Below are positions 17,760-25,865 of a DNA stretch of 64,000 nt, piece after piece. This DNA comes from Anaerovibrio lipolyticus (GTDB taxonomy: Bacteria > Bacillota > Negativicutes > Selenomonadales > Selenomonadaceae). Each line of letters begins with the position of its first letter. The first letter of the stretch is position 1. The translations under genes and the position numbers were made by a program. The stretch lies in the NCBI RefSeq assembly GCF_021531495.1, contig NZ_JADYTY010000005.1, positions 28,952 through 92,951 of the forward strand, written 5' to 3'. The notes beneath the pieces are model-generated. The model saw nothing but the letters and a program-made list of their open reading frames with translations. It had not been told where the DNA came from and did no database searches.

Positions 17760-19428
17760 TATTCTTTTTCAGTTCCTCCTGAATTCTTTGTATCAAAGAA
17801 TCGGCTTCATCAAAAATCATATTTTTGTGGATAACATCATATATCTTGGAAACTAATTTCCGTTCGCTTTTGTTCAAATTGCTGAGTTCATCCACCAGAA
17901 GTTTCGGCTTCTTTTTTGTTTTGTCGAGTGGTTTATGCTCTACTTTTGGCTTTTCCTTATCCTTCTTGGAATCTGGCTCTTCAATAATAGGAACGTCCTT
18001 CTCCAGCCGTTCTTTCACTTTTTCTAAGTCTATTTTGCGTTCATCTGTAACTGTTTTTACCAGTTTGGAAAGAGCGGATACGTCCGACTGCTTGGACTTG
18101 TTCTCTATGCGGACAATATCCTTGATTGCCTTTTCCGCTTTCTCTTTTGCATTTACCAATTCTTTTTTTAATTTGGTTTCTTCGGTAGATGAAGAGAATC
18201 CCTTTTTCTTTTTCTCATTGACCTTTTTCTGTAGCTCACTGTATTTTTCCAGCTTATCATAACCGCTGTTAATTGTACTGCCATCTTTATATAGCCCGTC
18301 CAAATTATCAGCAATGTACTTTCGTAAAGCATATTCAAGGTCTTTGACCTCATTGCTCTCGTTGAAGTAGTCCCTTCGAGCATTAGGGCGGAGGTTTTTA
18401 TTGGCTATTGTATGGACTTCACCTATAAAATAGCCATTGCCACGAGGCTCCTTGAAAAACTTGGGACTTTCCGATAATGTTTCCCTGTTGCCGATGAGGA
18501 TATTGAACTGGCGTAGTCTCAGCCCCCGCATTGGATTGCCGACTGCATTTATTTGGGCCTTGAATGAAGAAATGGCATACCATATCCATGCGATAGGCTG
18601 ACCATTATCATCTCTGATAATGTCCGCATGAATACCATTCAGGGTGTCAACCTGAGTTTTATGCCCATTATTCACTTTGTAGATGTGATTGGTATAATTC
18701 TTTCTGATTTCTATTAAATCGCCGTCATCATGTCTGATAAATACCTTGTATGTGTTTATAGGGGGGATTTCGTCTGCATGTTCTTTTACGAATCGTTCAA
18801 TGTCTGGTCTGAACCAGAATGGTTCAGTATAATCGACAGGTGCAACCTCGGATATGTATTGGCTCACATCGTCCTCGTCGAGCAGCCTGTCATTTTCAGC
18901 ATTGATTCCCAGCATTTCTACCCTAAAGAAATGCTTATCCTTGTCGCAAGGCGTTTCTTCATAGCTAATAATCTTATCCAAAACCTGTTCCGCAGTATCA
19001 TGGTTTGAAGAATCTCCTATGATAGCCCTAAGTCTTGTCGCGTCCCAAATCATCGTTGTCTGTGTAGGTTCGCCATAATAGGAGGTGACAAATCGCAGCT
19101 CTTTGCAGTAGCCAATGCCACCCAAGCGTCCAATCCCTCGGAATCCCTTGGACTCTCCTTGGATTTTCTCGGAATCAGCCACATTAGCTAGACGTTTCTC
19201 AATTTCGTTGGCAGGGATACCATTCGCATTATCTTCGATGAAGATGTTCCTATGCTTCTTATCTAATTGGATAACAATATGCAAATCTTCGTCTGGGAAA
19301 GACTGGTTGTTTGTTGCAATATCAATCTGGTCAGAAGAGTTCTGTATATATTCCCGATATACAATGCGGGAATCGTCATACATGGCCTGAGTCAAATTCT
19401 CAAGCACATTTTTTCCTATCTTTGCCAT
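17749..19428 (-). CDS. GHKL (HSP90/MutL-type) ATPase with C-terminal coiled coil
   Basis: About 559 residues. The ATP-binding Bergerat fold is visible by its motifs: REYIQNSSDQ (N box; Glu and Asn), IEDNANGIP (G1 box) and KGFRGIGRLGGIGY (G2 lid), all in the first 110 residues. The order and spacing fit HSP90/MutL-like ATPases rather than histidine kinases. Residues about 390-530 are Lys/Glu-rich coiled coil and a low-complexity linker (PKVEHKPLDKTKKKPK). The start may be the ATG at 19428, which has AGGA nine bases upstream, or a GTG two codons earlier. It lies 14 bases after herA. Expected role: an ATP-driven clamp in a DNA-processing or defence complex, by analogy with MutL and MORC-type systems. 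Confidence 0.8.
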   Translation of the reverse strand: MAKIGKNVLENLTQAMYDDSRIVYREYIQNSSDQIDIATNNQSFPDEDLHIVIQLDKKHRNIFIEDNANGIPANEIEKRLANVADSEKIQGESKGFRGIGRLGGIGYCKELRFVTSYYGEPTQTTMIWDATRLRAIIGDSSNHDTAEQVLDKIISYEETPCDKDKHFFRVEMLGINAENDRLLDEDDVSQYISEVAPVDYTEPFWFRPDIERFVKEHADEIPPINTYKVFIRHDDGDLIEIRKNYTNHIYKVNNGHKTQVDTLNGIHADIIRDDNGQPIAWIWYAISSFKAQINAVGNPMRGLRLRQFNILIGNRETLSESPKFFKEPRGNGYFIGEVHTIANKNLRPNARRDYFNESNEVKDLEYALRKYIADNLDGLYKDGSTINSGYDKLEKYSELQKKVNEKKKKGFSSSTEETKLKKELVNAKEKAEKAIKDIVRIENKSKQSDVSALSKLVKTVTDERKIDLEKVKERLEKDVPIIEEPDSKKDKEKPKVEHKPLDKTKKKPKLLVDELSNLNKSERKLVSKIYDVIHKNMIFDEADSLIQRIQEELKKNNVS

Positions 19429-19442
19429 GCTCACACATCCTG

Positions 19443-21140
19443 TTACTTAAATTGTCTATAAATCGGTAAGGGGAACTTTATATGCAGCAACGAGTTGAAG
19501 CTGAAGCTCTGCACTATATATTCGCCTGGTTTAAGCCTTGTCATCATGCTCTGATAAACCTTGGGAATATATTTATAGTTCGTCTTCGATACTTCGATGG
19601 CATTGGTGCGTCCATAAGCAAATGCGGCACAGTTGCCTGTTACCCTTGTATGGATAGCACTCATAAACTGTTCTGCTCCGAACAGAACCACACCCAAGGA
19701 GCGACCACGCTCAGCTATATCCAAAATTTGACGGATAATCGGGGAGTTCTTAGGGGTCTCCGTAGAAGCGTACTTATTCAACTCGTCTATGAAGATAATG
19801 ATTCTAGACGGGGGCTTACGTCCATCTTCAAAAACATCTGTTTTTTCTCCCAACTGGTAGTCCATTATCTCCCGAACCGTGTTACCGAAAACAAAAGCCT
19901 GCATATTGGAGTCGAGCTTTGCCATGTCTACGACATATACATCGTTCGCCTTGATTTTCTGGATTTTGTCAGCTATACGAACCTCGTTATCGTCTTCGTG
20001 TACAGCACCAAACAAGCAGTTATGGGAGATGGACTTCTTTATCATGCGGGCAAACTTACGCCAGCTCATCACAGGAATCTCCTTGTCTTTGCTGACGTTG
20101 CCAGCCTTTCCCATCTCCTCAATAACCGCAATGAAGCGGTTCCATTCCGTGATGCTGCCGAATTTCCCCTGACCACTGACAATGTAGTTGATGATGGCGT
20201 CCATCGTCTGATTCGGGTCATCAATATTGGCGAACATCAAATCAAGATTCTGTTTGTCCTTCTCGAAGTCGAATTTGTACTCAAAGGCTTTATTCTTCGA
20301 TTTCTGCTTGCTGAACAGGTCTTTATCCACATGGCTGTTCTTGGTTTTGTTATTGGAAGCGGGGTACAGGTAGGTCACGTTCTGGAATGGTTTGGTGGTC
20401 AGCCCCAAGTCCTCATACTCCTTCAAGACAGCTTTCCTTTTGTCGTCCTTGTTCTCGAAATCATTCATCTCGTCTATAGCCAGCAAATCCTTGCCTTTGA
20501 CATTGAAGACGACAAAGGCAACGCCATCATCGTATTCATTTTCGGCTTGTTCTTCGGCCTGCTTTATATACTTGTCCTGTATGGACTTCAACAGGAACAT
20601 AGCATAAGAAGTCTTGGCTGCCAAGCCAGAAATACCCGAAATATTAAGATGTGCTCCCTCTGGGCCAATCAGGAAATCGGAATTGATATTTACAGGCATG
20701 GTTATCTTTTCCCCAGCGTCCTCGTACATTTCAAGGAAACCGCAGCATACGGGGTTCTTTATATTATCCAGTCCCAGTGCCTTTTCTACTTCCTCTCTGG
20801 AGGCCAGATATACCTTGGTGTTGCTCAATACTGGAGAATCAATATGCTTTGTATTTCCTACAACCTTTGCTTTCACGCAGTTCATGCCAATCCTGAAGGT
20901 AGTATCTTCTATTTCAGCGTCCCCGAAATCGTTGGAGATAAAGCTGGACAGGAAACTCGCAGAATCCGTAATATGGGATATTTCTTCGACAACACCAAAG
21001 GTGGTACTATTGTTCAAGTGGTCTACCTTGACCACATCAAAGGGATGCAGTATCATCTCTGGTTGCGTCCAAAAATAGAAAGTATCAATAGTCGTAGGAA
21101 CTTTCTCTGTCGCTATGACTTTTCCGATTGATTCTGGCAT
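19443..21140 (-). CDS. HerA-like DNA translocase ATPase
   Basis: 565 residues. The first 160 have the beta-rich character of a HAS barrel (HPFDVVKVDHLNNSTTFGVV). The ATPase core has a divergent Walker A, ISGISGLAAKTS (167-178), with Ala in place of the last Gly before Lys. Walker B is RIIIFIDELNKYA (about 446-458). The HerA-typical DIAERGRSLGVVLFGAEQF follows. HerA forms hexamers that pump DNA into the NurA nuclease. AAGGAG stands eight bases before the ATG at 21140. It begins 12 bases after the NurA-like gene, the classic pairing. The Walker A change is the main oddity and may or may not reduce ATPase activity. Confidence 0.82.
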   Translation of the reverse strand: MPESIGKVIATEKVPTTIDTFYFWTQPEMILHPFDVVKVDHLNNSTTFGVVEEISHITDSASFLSSFISNDFGDAEIEDTTFRIGMNCVKAKVVGNTKHIDSPVLSNTKVYLASREEVEKALGLDNIKNPVCCGFLEMYEDAGEKITMPVNINSDFLIGPEGAHLNISGISGLAAKTSYAMFLLKSIQDKYIKQAEEQAENEYDDGVAFVVFNVKGKDLLAIDEMNDFENKDDKRKAVLKEYEDLGLTTKPFQNVTYLYPASNNKTKNSHVDKDLFSKQKSKNKAFEYKFDFEKDKQNLDLMFANIDDPNQTMDAIINYIVSGQGKFGSITEWNRFIAVIEEMGKAGNVSKDKEIPVMSWRKFARMIKKSISHNCLFGAVHEDDNEVRIADKIQKIKANDVYVVDMAKLDSNMQAFVFGNTVREIMDYQLGEKTDVFEDGRKPPSRIIIFIDELNKYASTETPKNSPIIRQILDIAERGRSLGVVLFGAEQFMSAIHTRVTGNCAAFAYGRTNAIEVSKTNYKYIPKVYQSMMTRLKPGEYIVQSFSFNSLLHIKFPLPIYRQFK

Positions 21141-21152
21141 TTCCAACACTCC

Positions 21153-22325
21153 TTAAAACAGGCTTAAAAATAAGCCGTTGCTCATATATTTGCTCTTAGC
21201 ATAGGTTTCTGTTACATATATGGGGTATAAGTGGTTTGCCCATCGACTGTCATTTCCATAGCATACAGGATTGGCTTCCTTCAGCAAGAAAGCTGACAGC
21301 ATATCAATCAGGTCGGTGCTCACCCCATGCTTGACCTCATTCTCCTGTATGAGTTTTTCGATTTTGATAATCCCATCAAAAACATTGTGCGTGTATTTAC
21401 TGTCCCTTATTCGCAAGTACCATACACAAAACGAGACGCCTTCACCCGAAATCTTTGATTCATAGCAATATGCTGGAGTACGCTCATTTTTCCGTAATCC
21501 AGCTATTATGCTTGAATTAGTGCCGCCACCCTTTACATAGCACTTGGTCGGGTTGAATGATTTCGAGACGCCTATTACATATTGGTAATAATGCTTCATC
21601 TTAGCTTCGGACAGGTTCATGCTGTGATTTTCAACAGCCTTATATTCCAGAGAGCCATCCTTTATGAGATATGCTCCTGCTTTGACCTTGTTCGCTTTGA
21701 CCAGACTGATAACGGCGTTCTTTTCCTGCTCTATCATGTAATCTTGGATTTTTGCGATACCCTTGCTCTCATACTTGGCGTCCAAGTCGAGATTATAGGG
21801 GATTATATCGTCTATGGATAAATTTTCGTTTTTGAATTTCTTTCGTGCTACGACCAATTTTTCGCTTTTGTTTATTTTGTCCCTCAGCTTGAGAGCGTCA
21901 TCAATCTTATCGAATTCAGATGGCAATGCACTATTAGGGACGGACATAACCAGTTTGCGGTCAAAGAACTCCTGCTGCATCTTCTTTCCGTCACGACGGC
22001 AGCAACTAATTCCCACCTGTCCAGCCAGTATGGGATATACATTCTTCCCCAAAGACATATCATCGACTTTGTAGGTATGTCTCGACCCGTCCAGAAAATA
22101 TTTGAACCATGATTCCTGACCTGCCAATTTCTGTTTGGTGGCAGTCAGGTCTCTGGGCTTAGTGAAATGTTCAGTTTCCCCGTACTCTTTCCAGTTCACC
22201 TCTTGGTCGGCGTCATACTCTATGACGGAGTTGTTTGCCGTATCATAGCAGAATTTATGTGACTGATACCTTTTACCGTGTAATTTCTTGGTAGCTTGCT
22301 CAAGCGTATCCATTATGCCATCCAT
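21153..22325 (-). CDS. NurA-like nuclease domain protein
   Basis: 390 residues. Two motif blocks typical of NurA are visible: YFLDGSRHTYK (Asp 79) and AYLIKDGSLEYK (Asp 223), each an Asp-Gly-Ser at the end of a beta strand. YVIGVSKSFNP (about 249-259) corresponds to the NurA Gly-x-x-Lys segment, and LYPIYVTETYAKSK lies near the end. In NurA these acidic residues bind Mn/Mg for 5'-3' exonuclease activity. The immediate downstream HerA-like gene supports the call. The protein is somewhat longer and more divergent than archaeal NurA. The ATG at 22325 has AAAGGAGG upstream. Assignment is by motif; a profile search should confirm it. Confidence 0.7.
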   Translation of the reverse strand: MDGIMDTLEQATKKLHGKRYQSHKFCYDTANNSVIEYDADQEVNWKEYGETEHFTKPRDLTATKQKLAGQESWFKYFLDGSRHTYKVDDMSLGKNVYPILAGQVGISCCRRDGKKMQQEFFDRKLVMSVPNSALPSEFDKIDDALKLRDKINKSEKLVVARKKFKNENLSIDDIIPYNLDLDAKYESKGIAKIQDYMIEQEKNAVISLVKANKVKAGAYLIKDGSLEYKAVENHSMNLSEAKMKHYYQYVIGVSKSFNPTKCYVKGGGTNSSIIAGLRKNERTPAYCYESKISGEGVSFCVWYLRIRDSKYTHNVFDGIIKIEKLIQENEVKHGVSTDLIDMLSAFLLKEANPVCYGNDSRWANHLYPIYVTETYAKSKYMSNGLFLSLF

Positions 22326-22383
22326 AAAGGCACCCTCCTTTGACTTCTGAGAAATCGCGATACTCTGACTTTCATGGCCTTAC

Positions 22384-22514
22384 TCAGGCAGGCTCGGAAT
22401 CCTGACCAATGACCACATTCAGTACCGCCTTCTTCAGCCTGATGCCCAGCCCCTCTGCACAGAGAGCAGGGCGATGACATCATGGTTCGAGTGGTATTCT
22501 CCATATTCCGTCAT
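22384..22514 (-). other. Possible small ORF, broken at a GGGG run
   Basis: An ATG overlaps the stop of the HTH gene (ATGA) and opens a 26-codon frame, MTEYGEYHSNHDVIALLSVQ and so on. Adding one G to the GGGG (CCCC at 22450-22453 on the plus strand) would extend it to 43 residues ending VVIGQDSEPA at 22384. I do not recognise it. It may be chance; the overlap with the HTH stop is the only support. Confidence 0.2.
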
Positions 22515-22720
22515 ATAGTTTCTCCATTACTTAAAACAAACTCTCTTCGGAATGTTGTCCCCGTGACCTTAGCAATACGCTCCATGTCAACAACCGAGAA
22601 GGACTCTCTCTGCATTTTCCCGTTGAAATTCTGTGGTGATGTCCCGAGACGCCGTGCCAGCTCAGATACGCTTATGTTGTTCCTGACGCACAGAATCTTT
22701 ATCTGTTCGGAGATTGTCAT
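22511..22720 (-). CDS. Small XRE-type helix-turn-helix regulator
   Basis: 69 residues, almost entirely a Cro/C1-like HTH: TISEQIKILCVRNNISVSEL then ARRLGTSPQNFNGKM, the turn and recognition helix. AAAAGGAGT lies seven bases before the ATG. It is the first gene after a consensus promoter with an overlapping inverted repeat, so it probably represses itself and the four genes behind it. Such controllers are common at the head of defence operons. Confidence 0.8.
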   Translation of the reverse strand: MTISEQIKILCVRNNISVSELARRLGTSPQNFNGKMQRESFSVVDMERIAKVTGTTFRREFVLSNGETI

Positions 22721-22757
22721 AATGGTACTCCTTTTAATCCTAAATATTTATGTTTCA

Positions 22758-22786
22758 ATTATAAACTCTGGGATTTATAGTGTCAA
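22758..22786 (-). promoter_or_regulatory. Consensus sigma-70 promoter with embedded operator, head of the NurA-HerA operon
   Basis: Minus strand TTGACA, exactly 17 bases, TATAAT: a perfect consensus. The spacer and -10 box contain the inverted repeat TATAAA-TCCCAGAG-TTTATA, well placed for repression by the XRE protein encoded 38 bases downstream. Confidence 0.8.
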
Positions 22787-22859
22787 TCACGCCTTCATCA
22801 AGTCGCTGTGCCTAAATGGCTTTTGCTTTCCTCGTTGAATGTCCTCTGCATACATACAA

Positions 22860-22890
22860 CAAAAAAGCCCCCTCCAAAAATGAAGAGGGG
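22860..22890 (-). terminator. Terminator at the right end of the island
   Basis: Minus strand CCCCTC...GAGGGG stem followed by GCTTTTTTG. It insulates the island operon from transcription entering from the PHP gene side. Confidence 0.7.
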
Positions 22891-22926
22891 ACTAATTTGA
22901 CGATTTGGGCTTAACTTAATAACATT

Positions 22927-22943
22927 GAGGCAATCCCCGCTGT
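22927..22943. repeat. Right copy of the 17-bp direct repeat flanking the island
   Basis: Same 17 bases as 11680-11696, here followed by the T-tract TTTTTTT that belonged to the ancestral terminator. On the minus strand the PHP gene's own terminator has lost its 3' arm because of the insertion. Confidence 0.85.
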
Positions 22944-23286
22944 TTTTTTATTGCCCTTATTTGCAAAGCTGCATTTTGCGCTGGGTAAAGGTAACAGGCT
23001 GCAGTTTAGCAGTCTCTGCCAGCTCCAAGGCTATTTGGAAATTCATGCCGATATTCTGAGCTGTATGAGCATCAGAGCCAAGAGATACATACCGTCCTCC
23101 CAGAGCATAATAACGCTGATAGATAGGCAGCAGCTTCTCCGCTGCCTCCTTGTCCCCCAGACGGCGGGTATTCAATTCCATAATCGTATCAGTTTCCAAG
23201 GCTGTTCTCAGCACAGCATCCACTTCCTCATGGAATTGACCATAGATGATATTCTTGTCCTCATAAGGAGCATAACGGCAGATATA

Positions 23287-23400
23287 CTGAACCTCCCACG
23301 ACTAAAGTCGCGGGGTTCCCAGCCAAGAATCCATTAGGATTCAGATACACTGGGCTATCCCCGTAGTTCCTACGGTTCTTGTATATGTTATAATCCAACT
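23287..23400 (-). ncRNA. Putative omega RNA (reRNA) at the right end of the TnpB element
   Basis: In IS605-type elements the guide RNA is transcribed with tnpB, overlaps its 3' end and runs through the right end into flanking DNA. Here the last codons of tnpB and the region to 23287 contain hairpins (GAACCGTAGGAACTACGG and the terminal CGCGACTTTAGTCGTGG). The guide would then be the first bases of flanking PHP gene sequence, starting TATATCTGCC. The boundaries are inferred, not seen. Confidence 0.5.
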
Positions 23401-24494
23401 ATTCGGAGTCCTTCATTTAGAATATTTATAGCTGCATTTACATCCCTATCATGGACAGTTCCGCATTGCGGACAAGCCCATTTTCGCACTGACAAATCCT
23501 TGGTTTCAGAATGTTTATGACCACAACAGTTACAAATTTGGCTTGATGGAAAGAACTTGTCTATTTTGACAATCTTCCTCCCATACCATTCTGCCTTGTA
23601 GCTAAGCATCCTGACAAACTCAGACCATGAAACATCCGAAATCGCCTGTGCCAGCTTATGGTTCTTGACCATATTCTTGACCTGCAAATCTTCAAGGCAT
23701 ATCATATCATTGTTTCTTATCAGCTCTGTAGACAGCTTCTGCAAAAAATCCCTTCTCTGATTGGTAATCTTTGCATACAATCTTGCTACCTTGATTCTAG
23801 CCTTGTTCCTGTTTGAGCTGCCCTTTGTTTTTCGGGACAGGCTCTTTTGCAAAAACTTTAACCGTTTCAAGTATTTAGCCAAATATTTAGGATTTGCATA
23901 CTTCGTGCCGTCAGAGGCTATGGCAAACTCCTTCAGTCCTAGGTCTATGCCGACATTGTGATTTACTGTCTCTAAGGCTACCATGGGGACATCAGTACAA
24001 CAGATGGAAACATAATATTTGCCATCTGGCTCTCGCGAAACTGTCGCATTGAGAATCCTGCCTTCAAGGTGCGTTCGCTTGTCCTTTATCTTGACCTTGC
24101 CCAGCTTGGGAAGCTGAATCTTCTTCACCAAGAACTTGATATTTCCATTCGTGTAGCTTGTGCGATAGGACTTGTGCCTATCGTGCTTGCTCTTAAACTT
24201 TGGAAAGCCAGCTTCGGGGCGAGCAAAAAAATTCTTGTACGCTACATCCAAATCCTTTAAGGACTTTTGCAAGGCATCCTTGTCAGGTTCTTTTAGCCAT
24301 GTAAGTTCCTGCTTTAGGACTGTAAGCTCCTTGGAGCATTGATTGTATGACATACTGGATTTATCCTGCTTGTACAGCTCAATCCTCTTAGCAAGAAAAT
24401 AATTATAGATGTATCTAGTGCAACCAAAGGTCTTTTGCAATAAAACCTGTTGAGTCTTATTCGGATATATTCTAAATTTAAATGCCTTTTCCAT
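23388..24494 (-). CDS. tnpB: TnpB RNA-guided nuclease of the IS605 superfamily
   Basis: 368 residues from the ATG at 24494 ([16 protein letters not shown], the usual TnpB start). The RuvC-like site is complete: [10 protein letters not shown] (Asp), [12 protein letters not shown] (Glu) and [12 protein letters not shown] (Asp). The zinc ribbon CNCCGHKH...CPQCG lies between the last two. TnpB uses an RNA from the element's right end to cut the empty donor site and so keep the element in place. All catalytic residues are present and the frame is intact, so it could be active. Confidence 0.93.
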   Translation of the reverse strand: MEKAFKFRIYPNKTQQVLLQKTFGCTRYIYNYFLAKRIELYKQDKSSMSYNQCSKELTVLKQELTWLKEPDKDALQKSLKDLDVAYKNFFARPEAGFPKFKSKHDRHKSYRTSYTNGNIKFLVKKIQLPKLGKVKIKDKRTHLEGRILNATVSREPDGKYYVSICCTDVPMVALETVNHNVGIDLGLKEFAIASDGTKYANPKYLAKYLKRLKFLQKSLSRKTKGSSNRNKARIKVARLYAKITNQRRDFLQKLSTELIRNNDMICLEDLQVKNMVKNHKLAQAISDVSWSEFVRMLSYKAEWYGRKIVKIDKFFPSSQICNCCGHKHSETKDLSVRKWACPQCGTVHDRDVNAAINILNEGLRIVGL

Positions 24495-25544
24495 GTCAAT
24501 CACTTCTTTTCTGTCCTTGAATGCAACACAGACTCTATGTCTATAATTATAGCACATACAATCGGTAGATTCAATTTCAATCCGTGATTTTCATGGATTT
24601 GGCAATAACATATGTAAGAATCATAGGATTCTATTTTAGTCGTATTTGGGAGATTGTCGTTCACCGAAAGCCGCTACCCTCTCGGCAGTTCTCTTATGAA
24701 CTTCTTGCATTTTCACGCAAGCACAGACTATATCTTGTCCGTCAGCCTTGCCTGTTACGGTCTACCCACTTCCCGCCACTTGGCGGTACTTCCCTCAGGA
24801 GGAATAGTCGTTGAGCTTTCTCCTATTCGGAGCTTAGTTGCTGATTGTCCATTCTTTAGCACTTAGGCTTTAACCTTATGCCATATAGCAGATTTTTTCC
24901 GCTTTCGCCACATTCACGTCTAGGCTTGTTTCATCCTTGCGTTGTAGTTCTGCTATCTTTAGGAGTTTCCAGCAGTTCGAGTAGTATTGGATAGATTTTG
25001 AGCATCTATCTCTACGCACATATTTCTATATGCGCTGACTAGCTTGGTCGCCTAACTCACGACTAAAGTCACGAGTATGCGGCTCCCATTTAATCAATGT
25101 GCCCCAGCACATCAACATAGGAATGTCTTGCCAGCTCCCGAGCCATTACCCGCAAATAGATTCCATAGGCCTCTTCCTTGGATTTGCCCTGATAAAAATC
25201 CTCATAATACAAATCCATTAAATCAATGATATGTATGGAGCCTATGACCAAATCAAAGGGAGCCTGAGCCACAAATTCCTGATTGGCCTTCAAGCAGGTA
25301 TCAGTAATACCTACCTCTACTCCTAGCTGCAGATTCCCGCCCCGCTGACTGCCATACTGCTGCCAATATTCACTAGGCCCAAATCTGAAATCCATATCCT
25401 TATAGTTTTTGGTATTAACATAGTCATAATCAAAATGCTCTGTCAGAGTCAGACCTATCCCTAACTTCTCCCTGGCTTCTATGGCCTCCTGCAAGGTCAT
25501 CTGGGAATCAGAAGAAAACTCTGTATGGGCATGATTGTCGAAGA

Positions 25545-25808
25545 TCATTGCTCCCCAGCCTCCTCCAGATACTGCTTCAAAGCCTTGGCCAGCTGATCCG
25601 GACAGGAGGTAGCCTTGGCACCACAGCGAATCCCCTCCAGCCTGCTCACAATCTCCTGCAGCTCCATGCCCTCAGTCAGCTTGCCGATACCCTGCAAATT
25701 GCCGTTACAGCCACCTAGCACTCTAAGATTGTGCAGCTTGCCATCTTCTACCTCAAATTTCATCAAACGGGCACACACACCCTGAGGTGCATACTCCACC
25801 TTTGCCAT
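25545..25808 (-). CDS. TSCPD-domain protein (TIGR03905 type)
   Basis: 87 residues. Four cysteines are well placed: GVCARLM, GGCNGNLQGI, IRCGAK and TSCPDQLAKAL; the last contains the TSCPD motif that names the domain. Such domains occur alone and at the end of class II ribonucleotide reductases, probably binding metal. The ATG at 25808 has AAAGGAGAG upstream. Its TGA overlaps the ATG of the PHP gene. Its function is not known. Confidence 0.85.
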   Translation of the reverse strand: MAKVEYAPQGVCARLMKFEVEDGKLHNLRVLGGCNGNLQGIGKLTEGMELQEIVSRLEGIRCGAKATSCPDQLAKALKQYLEEAGEQ

Positions 25809-25865
25809 GTGAATCTCTCCTTTTAACGAATTATCTACCAAATTTATCTGCATCTGCCAAAGCCC

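Larger units (their letters stand above)
11697..22926. mobile_element. 11.2-kb genomic island bounded by 17-bp direct repeats
   Basis: Everything between the two repeat copies is extra relative to the reconstructed terminator. The inner ends are inverted: ATTAAGTTA at 11698-11706 and again, as ATTAAGTTAAG, at 11749-11759, against CTTAACTTAAT at 22910-22920, its reverse complement. Contents: a decayed IS4-type transposase, a decayed trimeric autotransporter, and an intact HTH-NurA-HerA-GHKL-radical SAM operon. No tyrosine or serine recombinase is present, so the mover is unknown. The 205 bases between the transposase and adhesin starts (13397-13601) hold no gene that I can see. Confidence 0.75.
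23287..25092 (-). mobile_element. IS605/IS1341-type element carrying tnpB only
   Basis: A 1806-base insertion. On the minus strand its left end abuts TTGAT, a known target pentamer of IS605-family elements. Both ends carry near-identical hairpins: CTCGTGACTTTAGTCGTGAG near 25055-25075 and CGCGACTTTAGTCGTGG near 23297-23312. There is no terminal inverted repeat and no target duplication, as expected for single-strand peel-and-paste transposition. No tnpA is present. The 598 bases between the left end and tnpB (24495-25092) contain no intact gene that I can recognise. Confidence 0.88.
22957..25548 (-). pseudogene. PHP-domain phosphoesterase (histidinol-phosphatase-like), split by a TnpB element
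   Basis: The 5' part (25548-25093, 152 codons) has DNHAHTEFSSDS and LTLTEHFDYD, the metal-binding motifs of PHP enzymes, and IGSIHIIDLMD. The 3' part (23286-22957) has IMELNTRR and YVSLGSDAHTAQNIGMN. Removing 23287-25092 joins ...VLGHID to YICRYAPYED in frame and gives an uninterrupted 261-residue protein, with no bases lost or duplicated. As it stands the 5' part ends in a TAA formed by the element's first bases. HisK-type PHP enzymes dephosphorylate histidinol phosphate, but the exact substrate is uncertain. The start overlaps the stop of the TSCPD gene (ATGA). Confidence 0.88.

Noticed and set aside
19482..21131. Plus-strand open frame of 549 codons
   Set aside because: It is the exact antisense shadow of the HerA-like gene, which has motifs, a ribosome binding site and operon context.
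24495..25092. tnpA remnant upstream of tnpB
   Set aside because: No HUH motif or Tyr-containing frame could be found in either strand; only the end hairpin is recognisable.
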